Below are positions 10,485 through 19,201 of a stretch of 64,000 bases of DNA, in pieces. The translations under genes were made by a program, and so were the position numbers. The stretch lies in NCBI RefSeq assembly GCF_003012705.1, contig NZ_PXYL01000008.1:186001-250000 (forward strand), written 5' to 3'. Origin of the DNA: Pseudaminobacter soli (ex Li et al. 2025) (GTDB lineage Bacteria > Pseudomonadota > Alphaproteobacteria > Rhizobiales > Rhizobiaceae). The notes beneath the pieces are model-generated. The model saw only the letters and a list, made by a program, of their open reading frames with translations, did no database searches and had not been told where the DNA came from. Position 1 is the stretch's first letter. Every line of letters starts with the position of its first letter.

Positions 10485-10556
10485 TCAGCAACGATCTCGG
10501 AGCATCTTGCAGCCAGGCGGAATCGCTTGGGGTCGCACAAATGCGGCGGCGCCGCC

Positions 10557-10859
10557 CTAGCGCCGCGTCTTTTCGCCGGGGGCGGCGGGTTCGAGCGCCA
10601 GCGCATGCACGCCGGCCTTCAGTTCGTCGGCCAGCAGCGCGTTGATCGAACGGTGGCGGTCGATGCGGCTCATGCCCTCGAAGGCGCTGGAGACGATGCG
10701 TACGCGAAAATGCGTCTCACCGGTACCGTCATACATCACGTGATGGCCAGAATCTTCGTGATGATGCCCGGCGTGCAGGTGGCTTTCATTGATGACCTCC
10801 AACTGCTCCGGCGCATAGGCCGTCTGCAGCTTGGTTTCCATCGAGGCTTTCATGGACAT
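10557..10859 (-). CDS. BolA/IbaG-family protein
   Basis: A 100-residue BolA-fold protein. It carries the family motif FEGMSRIDRHRSINALL and an upstream His-rich loop (HLHAGHHHEDSGHH) that can bind metal. BolA proteins pair with monothiol glutaredoxins to bind or transfer [2Fe-2S] clusters. ATG 10859 is chosen because AAGGAG stands seven bases upstream; a further ATG at 10880 lacks this. It is divergent from the J-domain gene at 11016, an arrangement I believe is conserved in rhizobia next to cobST. Confidence 0.9.
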   Translation of the reverse strand: MSMKASMETKLQTAYAPEQLEVINESHLHAGHHHEDSGHHVMYDGTGETHFRVRIVSSAFEGMSRIDRHRSINALLADELKAGVHALALEPAAPGEKTRR

Positions 10860-11015
10860 CGTCGTCTCCTTTGCCCACATATGGGGTGTTCACTCGAAAA
10901 AGCTGCCGATCTGCCGGTCATTCGATCACTCTTTCCCGATTCATTGGGTTAGAGGGACGATGTTCGAAATGTCAATTCTTGTTTCGAGGGGGCAACTTCC
11001 CCTAAATGGGCTGAA

Positions 11016-11627
11016 ATGAAACCCTATCCGAAATATTTCGAGAAGATCCGCGTACGCCCGGACCCGGAGGCCGAGGCCAAGTCGAGCGCGCCGATCTGCC
11101 AGTGGGACGGCTGCCACGAGGCCGGCACCCACCGCGCGCCCGTGGGGCGCATGCGGGAGGGCGAGTATTTCCGCTTCTGCTTCGAGCACGTGCGCGAATA
11201 CAACAAGGGCTTCAACTATTTCTCCGGCCTCGCCGACACCGAGATCGCGCGCTTCCAGAAGGAAGCGCTGACCGGCCACCGCCCGACCTGGACCATGGGC
11301 ACGAACGCCGATGTGCGGTCCTCGCCGGAGATGGCGCAGCACCGTTCGGGGCGCGCCGGCTACTACCGGAATATCCGCGACCCGTTCAACATGTTCGGCA
11401 CCAATCACGGTGCCCCGCGCGAGCGCAAGGCCAAGCCCCTTGAGGCCAAGGCGCTGGAAACGCTTGGCCTTACCACAAAGGCGACTGGCGCAGACATCAA
11501 GGCGCGCTATAAGGAACTCGTGAAACGCCATCATCCGGACGCGAATGGTGGAGACAGGGGTTCGGAGGATAGATTCCGCGATGTGCTGCAAGCATATCGC
11601 GTGCTCAAGCAAGCCGGCTTGTGTTGA
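11016..11627 (+). CDS. J-domain protein with N-terminal Cys/His cluster
   Basis: A 203-residue protein with a C-terminal J domain (about residues 145-200). The HPD tripeptide essential for DnaK stimulation is at 173-175. The N-terminal part has no G/F or canonical DnaJ zinc repeats. Instead it has C28, C33, H39, C55 and H58 (C-x4-C-x5-H-x15-C-x2-H), which may bind zinc or an Fe-S cluster. It is therefore a specialised co-chaperone, not housekeeping DnaJ. It lies 119 bases upstream of cobS on the same strand and divergent from BolA. A role in assembling the AAA+ cobaltochelatase or an Fe-S client is inference. Confidence 0.85.
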   Translation: MKPYPKYFEKIRVRPDPEAEAKSSAPICQWDGCHEAGTHRAPVGRMREGEYFRFCFEHVREYNKGFNYFSGLADTEIARFQKEALTGHRPTWTMGTNADVRSSPEMAQHRSGRAGYYRNIRDPFNMFGTNHGAPRERKAKPLEAKALETLGLTTKATGADIKARYKELVKRHHPDANGGDRGSEDRFRDVLQAYRVLKQAGLC

Positions 11628-11746
11628 GCGACAGGTTTGAATGAGCATTCCGCTACGGCTTTCGTCCGAAAGGAAAAGGCTCTAAGACCACTCCCGAACA
11701 AGGCTAGATTGACGGTGGAGGATATGCCTCCGCCTGTGGAGATGTG

Positions 11747-12733
11747 ATGAACAAGGTCGACCGCGACATTGCAAACCTGCCCGATACGACCGTGTCGGTG
11801 AAAGAAAAGTTCGGCTTCGAATCGAAGATGGTTGTGCCTGCCTATTCGGTGGCCACCGAGCACGTACCGGACATCGACCCGGACTACCTGTTCGATCAGG
11901 CGACCACCATGGCCATCCTTGCGGGCTTTGCCTACAACCGCCGCGTGATGGTTTCGGGCTATCACGGTACCGGCAAGTCGACCCACATCGAACAGGTCGC
12001 CGCGCGTCTCAACTGGCCTTGCGTGCGCGTCAACCTCGACAGCCATGTCAGCCGTATCGACCTCGTCGGCAAGGACGCGATCGTGGTCAAGGAAGGCCTC
12101 CAGATCACCGAGTTCAAGGACGGCATCTTGCCCTGGGCCTATCAGCACAATGTCGCGCTGGTGTTCGACGAATACGACGCCGGCCGTCCGGACGTGATGT
12201 TCGTCATCCAGCGCGTGCTGGAATCCTCGGGCCGCCTGACCCTGCTCGACCAGAGCCGCGTCATCCGCCCGCATCCGGCCTTCCGCCTGTTTGCCACCGC
12301 CAACACGGTGGGCCTAGGCGACACCACCGGCCTCTATCACGGCACGCAGCAGATCAACCAGGCGCAGATGGACCGCTGGTCGATCGTGACCACGCTGAAC
12401 TACCTGCCGCACGACAACGAAGTGGCGATCGTGCTGGCCAAGTCGAAGCATTATCGCAACGACAAGGGCCGCGAGATCGTCAACAAGATGGTGCGCGTGG
12501 CCGACATGACCCGCTCGGCCTTCATCAATGGCGACCTGTCGACCGTGATGAGCCCGCGTACGGTCATCACCTGGTCGGAAAATGCCGAGATCTTCGACAA
12601 TGTCGGCATGGCCTTCCGCCTGACCTTCCTCAACAAGTGCGACGAGCTCGAGCGCCCGATCGTGGCCGAGTTCTATCAGCGCGCTTTCGGCGAGGACCTG
12701 CCGGAATCCTCGGCCAACGTCGTGCTGGGGTAA
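11747..12733 (+). CDS. cobS: Cobaltochelatase subunit CobS
   Basis: A 328-residue AAA+ ATPase of the aerobic cobaltochelatase CobNST, which inserts Co2+ into hydrogenobyrinic acid a,c-diamide. Walker A is GYHGTGKST at 71-79 and Walker B is LVFDEYD with Asp141 and Glu142. The sensor/arginine-finger region follows in [12 protein letters not shown] 11747 is preferred because GGAG lies five bases before it; a GTG at 11744 is too close. It runs to cobT with a six-base gap. CobN is not in the window, as is common. Length matches CobS of Pseudomonas denitrificans. Confidence 0.96.
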   Translation: MNKVDRDIANLPDTTVSVKEKFGFESKMVVPAYSVATEHVPDIDPDYLFDQATTMAILAGFAYNRRVMVSGYHGTGKSTHIEQVAARLNWPCVRVNLDSHVSRIDLVGKDAIVVKEGLQITEFKDGILPWAYQHNVALVFDEYDAGRPDVMFVIQRVLESSGRLTLLDQSRVIRPHPAFRLFATANTVGLGDTTGLYHGTQQINQAQMDRWSIVTTLNYLPHDNEVAIVLAKSKHYRNDKGREIVNKMVRVADMTRSAFINGDLSTVMSPRTVITWSENAEIFDNVGMAFRLTFLNKCDELERPIVAEFYQRAFGEDLPESSANVVLG

Positions 12734-12739
12734 AGCGCA

Positions 12740-14638
12740 GTGGCGGGTCAGGGCGACAACACACGCGGCAAGGCGCGCGCTGGCGGCGATACGGACGCGT
12801 TCAAGCGTTCGATCACCGTCTGCATGCGCGCCATTTCGGGCGACAATCAGTTCGAGGTGGCCTTCGCAAAGGATCGCCCTGCGCTGGCCGGCAGCCGCGC
12901 CCGCCTGCCCGAACTGCCCAAGAAGGCATCCAAGGCCGACATCGCGATTACCCGCGGCCTTGGCGATTCCATGGCGCTCAGGCGCGCCTGCCACGACAAC
13001 CGCATTCACGCAAAGCTGGCCCCCGAAGGCAAGCAGGCACGCGCGGTGTTCGACGCCGTCGAGCAGGCCCGCGTCGAGGCGATCGGCAGCCGGGCGCTGA
13101 CCGGGGTAGGCGACAACATCGCCCAGATGCTCGAGGACAAATACCACAAGGCCAATCTTGCCGACGTGCGCGAGCAGGCCGATGCTCCGCTCGAGGAAGC
13201 GCTCGCGCTGATGGTTCGCGAGAAGCTGACCGGCCGCCCGGTGCCCAAGAGCGGCGAGAAGCTGGTCTCGCTCTGGCGCGACTGGATCGAGGAAAAGGCC
13301 GGACCTGAGTTCAACGATCTCGCTTCCAAGCTCGGCGACCAGCAGGCCTTCGCCCGCGTCGTCCGCGACATGCTCGCCTCGATGAACATGGCCGAGGAAC
13401 TCGGCGACGAGGAGCAGACTGAGGAAAGCGAAGACGAGAGCGAGGACCAGCCCGAGGGCGGCGAGCAGAACGAGGAAGGCGGCGAGGACGATTCCGGCGC
13501 CGACCAGTCGCAGCCGCAGGAATCCGAGGCCTCTGCCGAAGAAGACCAGACCGGCGAGATGGAGGCATCCGACGCCACGTCCGAGGAAATGGCGGACGAG
13601 GAGGATGCCGACGCCGAGACGCCGGGCGAAGCCCGCCGCAAGGACGATCCCTTCGCCAATCTGCCGCGCGAGATCGACTACAAGGTCTACACCACCGCTT
13701 TTGACGAGACGGTGGGCGCCGAAGACCTCTGCGAGGAAGAGGAGCTCGACCGGCTCCGCGCCTTCCTCGACAAGCAGCTCGCCAATCTGCAGGGCGTGGT
13801 CGGCCGTCTGGCCAACCGCCTGCAGCGCCGCCTGATGGCGCAGCAGAACCGCTCCTGGGACTTCGATCTTGAAGAAGGCTATCTCGACACCGCCCGCCTG
13901 ATGCGCGTGGTGATCGACCCGATGCAGCCGCTTTCCTTCAAGCAGGAGCGCGACACGAAATTCCGCGACACGGTGGTTACGCTGGTGCTCGACAATTCGG
14001 GCTCGATGCGCGGCCGGCCGATCACGGTTGCCGCAACCTGCGCCGACATTCTGGCCCGCACGCTGGAGCGCTGCGGCGTTTCGGTCGAGATCCTCGGTTT
14101 CACGACCCGCGCCTGGAAGGGCGGGCAGGCGCGCGAGAAGTGGCTGAAGGACGGCAAACCGGCCAACCCCGGCCGCCTCAACGACCTGCGCCACATCATC
14201 TACAAGAGCGCCGACACGCCCTGGCGGCGCGCGCGGCGCAATCTTGGCCTGATGATGCGCGAGGGGCTGCTGAAGGAGAATATCGACGGCGAGGCGCTTT
14301 TGTGGGCGCATCAGCGTCTGATCGCCCGGCCCGAGCAGCGCAAGATCCTGATGATGATCTCGGACGGCGCGCCGGTCGACGATTCGACCCTGTCGGTCAA
14401 TCCGGGCAACTATCTGGAGCGCCACCTGCGCGCGGTCATCGAGCTGATCGAGACGCGCTCGCCGGTCGAGCTTCTGGCCATCGGCATCGGCCATGACGTG
14501 ACGCGCTACTACCGTCGCGCGGTCACCATCGTCGACGCCGAGGAGCTGGCCGGCGCCATGACCGAGCAGCTTGCCTCGTTGTTCGCCGAGGAGACGGCAC
14601 GCGACACGCGCCGCGGCGGCCTGCGGCGGGCTTCATGA
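12740..14638 (+). CDS. cobT: Cobaltochelatase subunit CobT
   Basis: A 632-residue partner of CobS. The N-terminal 200 residues are helical; about 215-305 is a long acidic Glu/Asp/Gln/Ser-rich linker; the C-terminal 220 residues form a von Willebrand A domain with the MIDAS motif DNSGSM starting at Asp418. CobST is a chaperone-like AAA+/VWA complex activating CobN, comparable to BchI/BchD in magnesium chelatase. The start is GTG 12740, six bases after cobS. The TGA overlaps the ATG of the following exported protein by four bases. The acidic linker explains its unusual composition. Confidence 0.95.
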   Translation: MAGQGDNTRGKARAGGDTDAFKRSITVCMRAISGDNQFEVAFAKDRPALAGSRARLPELPKKASKADIAITRGLGDSMALRRACHDNRIHAKLAPEGKQARAVFDAVEQARVEAIGSRALTGVGDNIAQMLEDKYHKANLADVREQADAPLEEALALMVREKLTGRPVPKSGEKLVSLWRDWIEEKAGPEFNDLASKLGDQQAFARVVRDMLASMNMAEELGDEEQTEESEDESEDQPEGGEQNEEGGEDDSGADQSQPQESEASAEEDQTGEMEASDATSEEMADEEDADAETPGEARRKDDPFANLPREIDYKVYTTAFDETVGAEDLCEEEELDRLRAFLDKQLANLQGVVGRLANRLQRRLMAQQNRSWDFDLEEGYLDTARLMRVVIDPMQPLSFKQERDTKFRDTVVTLVLDNSGSMRGRPITVAATCADILARTLERCGVSVEILGFTTRAWKGGQAREKWLKDGKPANPGRLNDLRHIIYKSADTPWRRARRNLGLMMREGLLKENIDGEALLWAHQRLIARPEQRKILMMISDGAPVDDSTLSVNPGNYLERHLRAVIELIETRSPVELLAIGIGHDVTRYYRRAVTIVDAEELAGAMTEQLASLFAEETARDTRRGGLRRAS

Positions 14639-15711
14639 AGCTAGTTGGGCTGGCGACGGAAGACAGCCCTCTCTCACTATTGGCCAAGGCGGGGGCGCTC
14701 GCACGCCCCCTGCTTTGTGCGGCGATGCTCGCATTGCCGATGGCCGCCGCCCTGCGAACTCCTGCATATGCCGACCCGGCGCCCGTCGAGCGCATGGATG
14801 TCTCGACGCGGCAGATCACCCGCTTCGAGATCGGCCGCGACCGTACGCAGTTTGGCCCGCTGGAATTTGTCGGCGGGTTCGAGATGACGGCGTCGTCGCG
14901 CCATTTCGGTGGCTTTTCGGCCATGCGCTTCCTGACGCCGGGCAAGGATTTCGTCGGCGTGGCCGATACCGGCTTCTGGTTCTTCGGCAAGGTCACGCGT
15001 GACGCCGAGCAGCGGCCGACCGGCATGGCCGACTTCCGTATGGTGCAGATGGTCGACGAGACCGGCAAGCCGATCGAAGAAAAATGGCGCGTCGATGCGG
15101 AAAGCCTCGCCTTGAGAGGCAAAGTCGCCACGGTCGGATTTGAGCGCAACCATCGCGTCGCCGAGTTCCATATCGATCCCAACGACATGCGGGCGCCGTT
15201 CAGGCAGCTCGATTTCCTGGTGCCGAAAAACGAATTGCGGCTCAATCGCAGTTTCGAGACGCTCGCCTATGCGCCGGAAGCCGGCGCGCTCAAGGGAGCG
15301 CTGGTGGTCGTCACCGAACGTAGTCTCGACAAGCAGGGCAATGTCTTTGCTGCGGTGCTCTCCGGACCTCGAAAGGGAGTCTTCACCGTGGTGCGCAGCG
15401 ACGGCTTCGACATCACCGATGGCGCCTTCCTGCCCAATGGCGACCTGCTCCTGCTGGAGCGCAGCTTCACCATCATGCAGGGCGTCAGGATGCGGCTGCG
15501 CCGCCTGCCTGCCGACAGCATCGGCAAGGACAAGGTGGCGGACGGTCCGGTGTTGATGAAGGCCGACATGCGCTACCAGATCGACAATATGGAAGCGCTG
15601 GATGTGTGGCGCCGCGCAGACGGCGCGCTGATCGTTTCGCTGATGTCCGATGACAATCAGTCATTCCTGCAGCGCAGCCTCTATCTCGAATTCCGGCTCC
15701 AGGGCGAATAA
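14635..15711 (+). CDS. Exported esterase-like protein of the phytase-like family
   Basis: A 358-residue protein with a long N-terminal hydrophobic signal (about residues 20-46, ending AYA). The rest matches the phytase-like domain (PF13449) found in esterase-like proteins, probably a periplasmic beta-propeller. Recognisable blocks are [21 protein letters not shown], the ESLAL block, and [15 protein letters not shown]. Catalytic function is not established for this family in rhizobia; phosphatase, esterase or a non-enzymatic binding role are all open. The ATG overlaps the cobT stop (ATGA), so it is translated from the cobST message although its product is exported. Confidence 0.8.
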   Translation: MKLVGLATEDSPLSLLAKAGALARPLLCAAMLALPMAAALRTPAYADPAPVERMDVSTRQITRFEIGRDRTQFGPLEFVGGFEMTASSRHFGGFSAMRFLTPGKDFVGVADTGFWFFGKVTRDAEQRPTGMADFRMVQMVDETGKPIEEKWRVDAESLALRGKVATVGFERNHRVAEFHIDPNDMRAPFRQLDFLVPKNELRLNRSFETLAYAPEAGALKGALVVVTERSLDKQGNVFAAVLSGPRKGVFTVVRSDGFDITDGAFLPNGDLLLLERSFTIMQGVRMRLRRLPADSIGKDKVADGPVLMKADMRYQIDNMEALDVWRRADGALIVSLMSDDNQSFLQRSLYLEFRLQGE

Positions 15712-15917
15712 TCCGCCCCTCGGCGCAACCCCTCGGATCAACTGTTCCATTTGCCGCATCGTCTGCCGGTTGTCGGCGTCGGATGGCGGCATATGTTCTG
15801 CTTTTTGGAACCGGTTCCTTAGTTCGTATTAACGAATTCACTGTTTCGAGCCGGCACGCTTCAATCGGCGGCATTATTTCCAGGCCGGCTTTCGCCCTGG
15901 AGGCAAGAGGAATTGCC

Positions 15918-16772
15918 ATGTCTGATGCGATCGACATAGCCGAGACCGACGACAAGTTCATAGGGGTTGGCGGCCTCAGCATCTTCTTCCGATCCTGGCG
16001 CCCGGAGGGCAGGCCCCGCGGCGTAGTTGTGATCGTCCACGGCTTCAATGCCCACAGCGACTATTACCAGTGGGTGGCCCGCCAACTCGTTGCGCATGGG
16101 CTGGCCGTCTATGCGCTCGATCTGAGGGGGAGGGGACATTCGGATGGCGAGCGCTACTATGTGGAAAGCTTCGCCGACTATGTCAGCGATGTCTCCAGCA
16201 TGATCTATATCGCCAAGTCGCGTGAGCGCGGCTTGCCGGCTTTCCTGCTCGGCCACAGCGCCGGCGGGGTCGTCTCGTGCATCTATGCGATCGAGAACCA
16301 GTCCGAGCTGGCGGGGCTGATCTGCGAGAGCTTTGCCCATCAGGTGCCGGCGCCGGACTTCGCGCTGGCCGTGCTCAAGGGGCTCAGCCATGTCGCGCCG
16401 CACGCGCATGTGCTGGCGCTGAAAAACGAGGATTTTTCGCGCGATCGAGCGGTGGTGAAGGCGATGAACGCCGACCCGCTCACCGTTCACGAATCGCAGC
16501 CGACCAAGACGGTGGCCGAAATGGTGCGCGCCGACGAAAGGCTGAAGAAGGAGTTTTCGCTGATCACCCTGCCGCTGCTCATCCTGCACGGCACGGCCGA
16601 CAAGGCCACCAAGCCGCGCGGCAGCAAGCTGTTCTTCGACACGGCCGGCTCGTCCGACAAGACGCTGAAGCTCTATGAGGGCCACTACCACGACCTGCTC
16701 AACGATGTCGGCAAGGAGCAGGTGATGCAGGACATTGTCGACTGGATCGACGCGCGCCTTCCGGCCAAATGA
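15918..16772 (+). CDS. Alpha/beta hydrolase (monoacylglycerol lipase/lysophospholipase-like)
   Basis: A 284-residue cytoplasmic hydrolase of the PldB/monoacylglycerol-lipase type. Landmarks are VVIVHGFNAHS (oxyanion loop), DLRGRGHSDG, and the nucleophile elbow GHSAGG with Ser114. A late HGTADK aspartate and GHYHDLL histidine complete the triad. ATG 15918 has AGAGGAA upstream; earlier in-frame codons would add 45 unconserved residues. The 206-base gap before it shows no obvious regulatory motif. It converges with the dehydrogenase gene and is followed by a strong bidirectional terminator. Substrate is not determinable beyond an acyl ester. Confidence 0.85.
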   Translation: MSDAIDIAETDDKFIGVGGLSIFFRSWRPEGRPRGVVVIVHGFNAHSDYYQWVARQLVAHGLAVYALDLRGRGHSDGERYYVESFADYVSDVSSMIYIAKSRERGLPAFLLGHSAGGVVSCIYAIENQSELAGLICESFAHQVPAPDFALAVLKGLSHVAPHAHVLALKNEDFSRDRAVVKAMNADPLTVHESQPTKTVAEMVRADERLKKEFSLITLPLLILHGTADKATKPRGSKLFFDTAGSSDKTLKLYEGHYHDLLNDVGKEQVMQDIVDWIDARLPAK

Positions 16773-16775
16773 CAA

Positions 16776-16811
16776 AAAAGGCCCGGACGCCTGAAGGCAT
16801 CCGGGCCTTTT
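16776..16811. terminator. Bidirectional intrinsic terminator
   Basis: AAAAGGCCCGGA at 16776-16787 pairs perfectly with TCCGGGCCTTTT at 16800-16811 around a 12-base loop. It has T-runs on both strands and lies four bases after the hydrolase stop codon. It serves both the hydrolase (plus) and the saccharopine-dehydrogenase-family gene (minus). Confidence 0.92.
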
Positions 16812-16844
16812 GATGCGCGGTCTTCAGCAGAAGCCGCTATGTGC

Positions 16845-17945
16845 TTACGCAGCCAGCGTGGAGCCGACGGCCTGAGCGTAGTTGCGGCCGAAGCGGTTGG
16901 CGAGGAAGGCTTCGAGCGCGATGTCTTCCTGGCGGACAAAGCCCTTCTGCGGCAGGGCGCCATTGGCCAGCATATCGAGCACGGCGCAGATGCCGGAAGC
17001 CGTGGTGATCTGGATGGCGCTGCGCACCATTTCGCCGACGCGGCGGCTGTAGATCTTGTTGGCGTAGGTTTCCTGAAGCAGCCGGCCATTCTTGCGGCCC
17101 GAGACGGTGACGAAGATCACCACCACGTCCTGCAGCGTCGCCGGAAGGGCGTTTTCAAAAATGTCCTTGAGCACTTCGCGGCGATGGCGCAAGCCGAGAT
17201 CGTTCAGAAGCGCCTTCATCAGCGCCACGTGGCCGGGATAGCGGATGGTGCGGTAGTTGAGCGTACGCACCTTGCCCTTCAGCGTCTCGCAGAGCGTGCC
17301 GAGACCGCCCGAGGTGTTGAAGGCCTCATATGTCACGCCGTCGAGCGAGAATTCCTCGCGTTCCTCCAGCGCCGGCACTTCGGTCAGCTCGCCGTTCACG
17401 ATGGCTTCGCACGGCTCGATATACTCGTTGATGACGCCGTCCGTGCTCCAGGTGAGGTTGTAGTTCAGCGCATTGGAGGGGTACTGCGGCAGGGCGCCGA
17501 CGCGCATGCGCAGGCTGTCCAGCGTGTCGAAGTTCTTGGCCAGATCGCTGGCGACGATGGAGATGAAGCCCGGCGCCAGGCCGCACTGGGGGATGAAGGT
17601 GGAGGAGGCGCTGGCGGCCAGTTCCTTCACGCGGCGGGTGCTGGCGACGTCCTCGGTGAGGTCGAGGTAGTGCACGCCGGTCTTTGCGGCCGCCTCCGCG
17701 ATCTTGGTGGTGAGGTGGAAGGGAGCCGCGCTCAGCACGGCGAACTTGCCGGCAAGAACGCTTTCCAACACGCCGTCCTGGCCGATGTCGAGCTGGCGCG
17801 TGGCGATATTGCCACCAACTTCCAGCGCGTCGAGCTGGGCCTGCGAGCGGTCGACCACGGTGACGCGATAGTCGCCCGTGTCGGCCAGCATATCTGCAAT
17901 GGTTGCACCGATTTTTCCGGCGCCGACGATGACGATCTCTTTCAT
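16845..17945 (-). CDS. Saccharopine dehydrogenase family enzyme, probable lysine 6-dehydrogenase
   Basis: A 366-residue NAD(P)-dependent enzyme with the Rossmann motif VGAGKIG at residues 7-13 and the saccharopine-dehydrogenase C-terminal fold (STDGVINEY, FNTSGGLGTL, RTIRYPGH). Its size and single-domain form match lysine 6-dehydrogenases (such as the Agrobacterium enzyme), which oxidise L-lysine to 2-aminoadipate 6-semialdehyde. A true saccharopine dehydrogenase or carboxynorspermidine synthase cannot be excluded. ATG 17945 is chosen over upstream codons, which lack conservation. It is divergent from an Lrp-type regulator at 18069, supporting amino-acid-responsive control. Confidence 0.8.
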   Translation of the reverse strand: MKEIVIVGAGKIGATIADMLADTGDYRVTVVDRSQAQLDALEVGGNIATRQLDIGQDGVLESVLAGKFAVLSAAPFHLTTKIAEAAAKTGVHYLDLTEDVASTRRVKELAASASSTFIPQCGLAPGFISIVASDLAKNFDTLDSLRMRVGALPQYPSNALNYNLTWSTDGVINEYIEPCEAIVNGELTEVPALEEREEFSLDGVTYEAFNTSGGLGTLCETLKGKVRTLNYRTIRYPGHVALMKALLNDLGLRHRREVLKDIFENALPATLQDVVVIFVTVSGRKNGRLLQETYANKIYSRRVGEMVRSAIQITTASGICAVLDMLANGALPQKGFVRQEDIALEAFLANRFGRNYAQAVGSTLAA

Positions 17946-18015
17946 GGCAATGCCCCTCGAAAAGTAAAAATCTGATTTTGTTTTAGGGGCGCGGCACGTC
18001 GGATGACAGTATCGC

Positions 18016-18025
18016 TTTGTACAAA
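18016..18025. promoter_or_regulatory. Candidate Lrp-type operator
   Basis: TTTGTACAAA is a perfect 10-bp palindrome midway between the divergent dehydrogenase and Lrp genes. A TACAA half-repeat follows at 18032-18036, and TACAAT there could also serve as a -10 element for the Lrp gene. AT-rich dyads of this kind are typical Lrp/AsnC sites. Binding is inferred. Confidence 0.45.
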
Positions 18026-18068
18026 ACATCGATACAATCTAGACAGTTCGCCGAACAGATTGAGCATT

Positions 18069-18497
18069 ATGACGACCGAAGCCGACCGTGCCCTCATTGC
18101 CCTGCTGCGCGAGAATGCCCGCGCCTCCACCGCCGAGCTGGCGCGCAGGCTCGGCGTGTCGCGCACCACGGTTCAAAGCCGGCTGGAGCGGCTGGAAAAG
18201 AGCGGGGTAATCGACGGCTACAGCGTGAAACTGTCGCCCGATTACGAGAAAAACCTCGTCCGGGCGCACATTCTGGTCACCGCGCTACCTAAGCTGGCGG
18301 CTCCCGTCGAGGCGGTGCTGCGGCGCATTCCGGAGGTGCGCACCCTGCATTCGGTGAGCGGCAATTTCGACATGATCATCATCGTGGAGGCGCCCTCGGT
18401 GCGCGATCTCGATGCGCTGATCGATCGGATCGGGGCGCTCGAGGGCGTCGAGCGCACGCTGTCTTCGATCATCCTGTCGACGCGAATCGACCGCTAG
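18069..18497 (+). CDS. Lrp/AsnC family transcriptional regulator
   Basis: A 142-residue regulator with an N-terminal winged helix-turn-helix (about residues 5-60, including ARRLGVSRTTVQSRLERL) and a C-terminal RAM ligand-binding domain (SGNFDMIIIVEAPS). These proteins form octamers and sense amino acids. Divergent position next to a lysine-dehydrogenase-like gene suggests it controls that gene in response to lysine. ATG 18069 is the first start preserving the standard N-terminus. Confidence 0.93.
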   Translation: MTTEADRALIALLRENARASTAELARRLGVSRTTVQSRLERLEKSGVIDGYSVKLSPDYEKNLVRAHILVTALPKLAAPVEAVLRRIPEVRTLHSVSGNFDMIIIVEAPSVRDLDALIDRIGALEGVERTLSSIILSTRIDR

Positions 18498-18529
18498 CTA
18501 AGTTTTGGGCCGACCGATTCGGGGGTGGC

Positions 18530-19198
18530 TTAAGGCTTGGTGGCCAGCCAGATAACGTGCCTTGCGCCGCGCTTGCGGCCGGCACGAACATTTTCTTCCT
18601 CGACCGCAAAGCCTGACTGGCGGAGTCTGCTCGTGAACGACCGGTCCGGCCCCGAGGACCATACGGCCAGCACGCCACCGGGCCGCAAGGCTGCGCGGGC
18701 AGTGTTCAGTCCGGTTAGGCTGTAGAGGGCGTCATTGGCCGGGCGCGTCAGGCCGTCGGGCCCGTTGTCCACGTCGAGCAGGATGGCGTCGTAGCCGGCA
18801 TTTGCGGATTTGATCAGCAGTCCGACATCCGATTCCCGCACGGTAACGCGCGGATCGTCGAGGCAGCCATCGAACACTTCCGCCATCGGGCCGCGCCCCC
18901 AGGCAACGACCGAGGGTACTAGTTCCGCGACGGTGACGCGGGCGTCCGGGCCAAGTTCGGAAAGGGCGGCGCGCAGGGTAAAACCCATGCCCAGCCCACC
19001 GATCAGGATGTGCGGTGCGCGGCGGTCGCCAATCTTCTGGCAGGACAGTCTTGCCAGCGCCTCCTCGGAGCCGCTGAGCCGGCTGTTCATCAGCTCGTTG
19101 GTGCCGAGCATGATGGAGAATTCCGTGCCGCGTTGCTTCAGGCGAAGCTCGCCGCCACCCGGCGCCATTGCGGAATCAAGCTGGACCCAGGGCAGCAT
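18530..19198 (-). CDS. Spermidine synthase-like methyltransferase-fold protein
   Basis: A 222-residue Rossmann-fold protein. The SAM/dcSAM-binding glycine loop is IGGLGMGFTLR, followed by VAELVP (acidic residue of strand beta-2) and LLDVDNGP, the motif where spermidine synthases carry a catalytic aspartate. It lacks the N-terminal beta-hairpin domain of true SpeE, so it may be a methyltransferase or an aminopropyltransferase-like protein of unknown substrate. It lies three bases downstream of yhhQ on the same strand, so is probably in the yhhQ transcript. Confidence 0.72.
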   Translation of the reverse strand: MLPWVQLDSAMAPGGGELRLKQRGTEFSIMLGTNELMNSRLSGSEEALARLSCQKIGDRRAPHILIGGLGMGFTLRAALSELGPDARVTVAELVPSVVAWGRGPMAEVFDGCLDDPRVTVRESDVGLLIKSANAGYDAILLDVDNGPDGLTRPANDALYSLTGLNTARAALRPGGVLAVWSSGPDRSFTSRLRQSGFAVEEENVRAGRKRGARHVIWLATKP

Positions 19199-19201
19199 CG
19201 G

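Noticed and set aside
11628-11746. Cobalamin riboswitch before cobS (also looked for before 1505 and 56972)
   Set aside because: No B12-box-like conserved segment or extended multi-stem leader was seen; the gaps are too short for a cobalamin aptamer.
12314-14494. Very long open frame antisense to cobS/cobT
   Set aside because: It mirrors the GC-rich codon bias of cobT, has low-complexity composition, no ribosome site and no recognisable domain. Similar antisense frames lie over hisC-tyrC (31387-33429) and TIGR02302 (44563-46962) and are rejected for the same reason.
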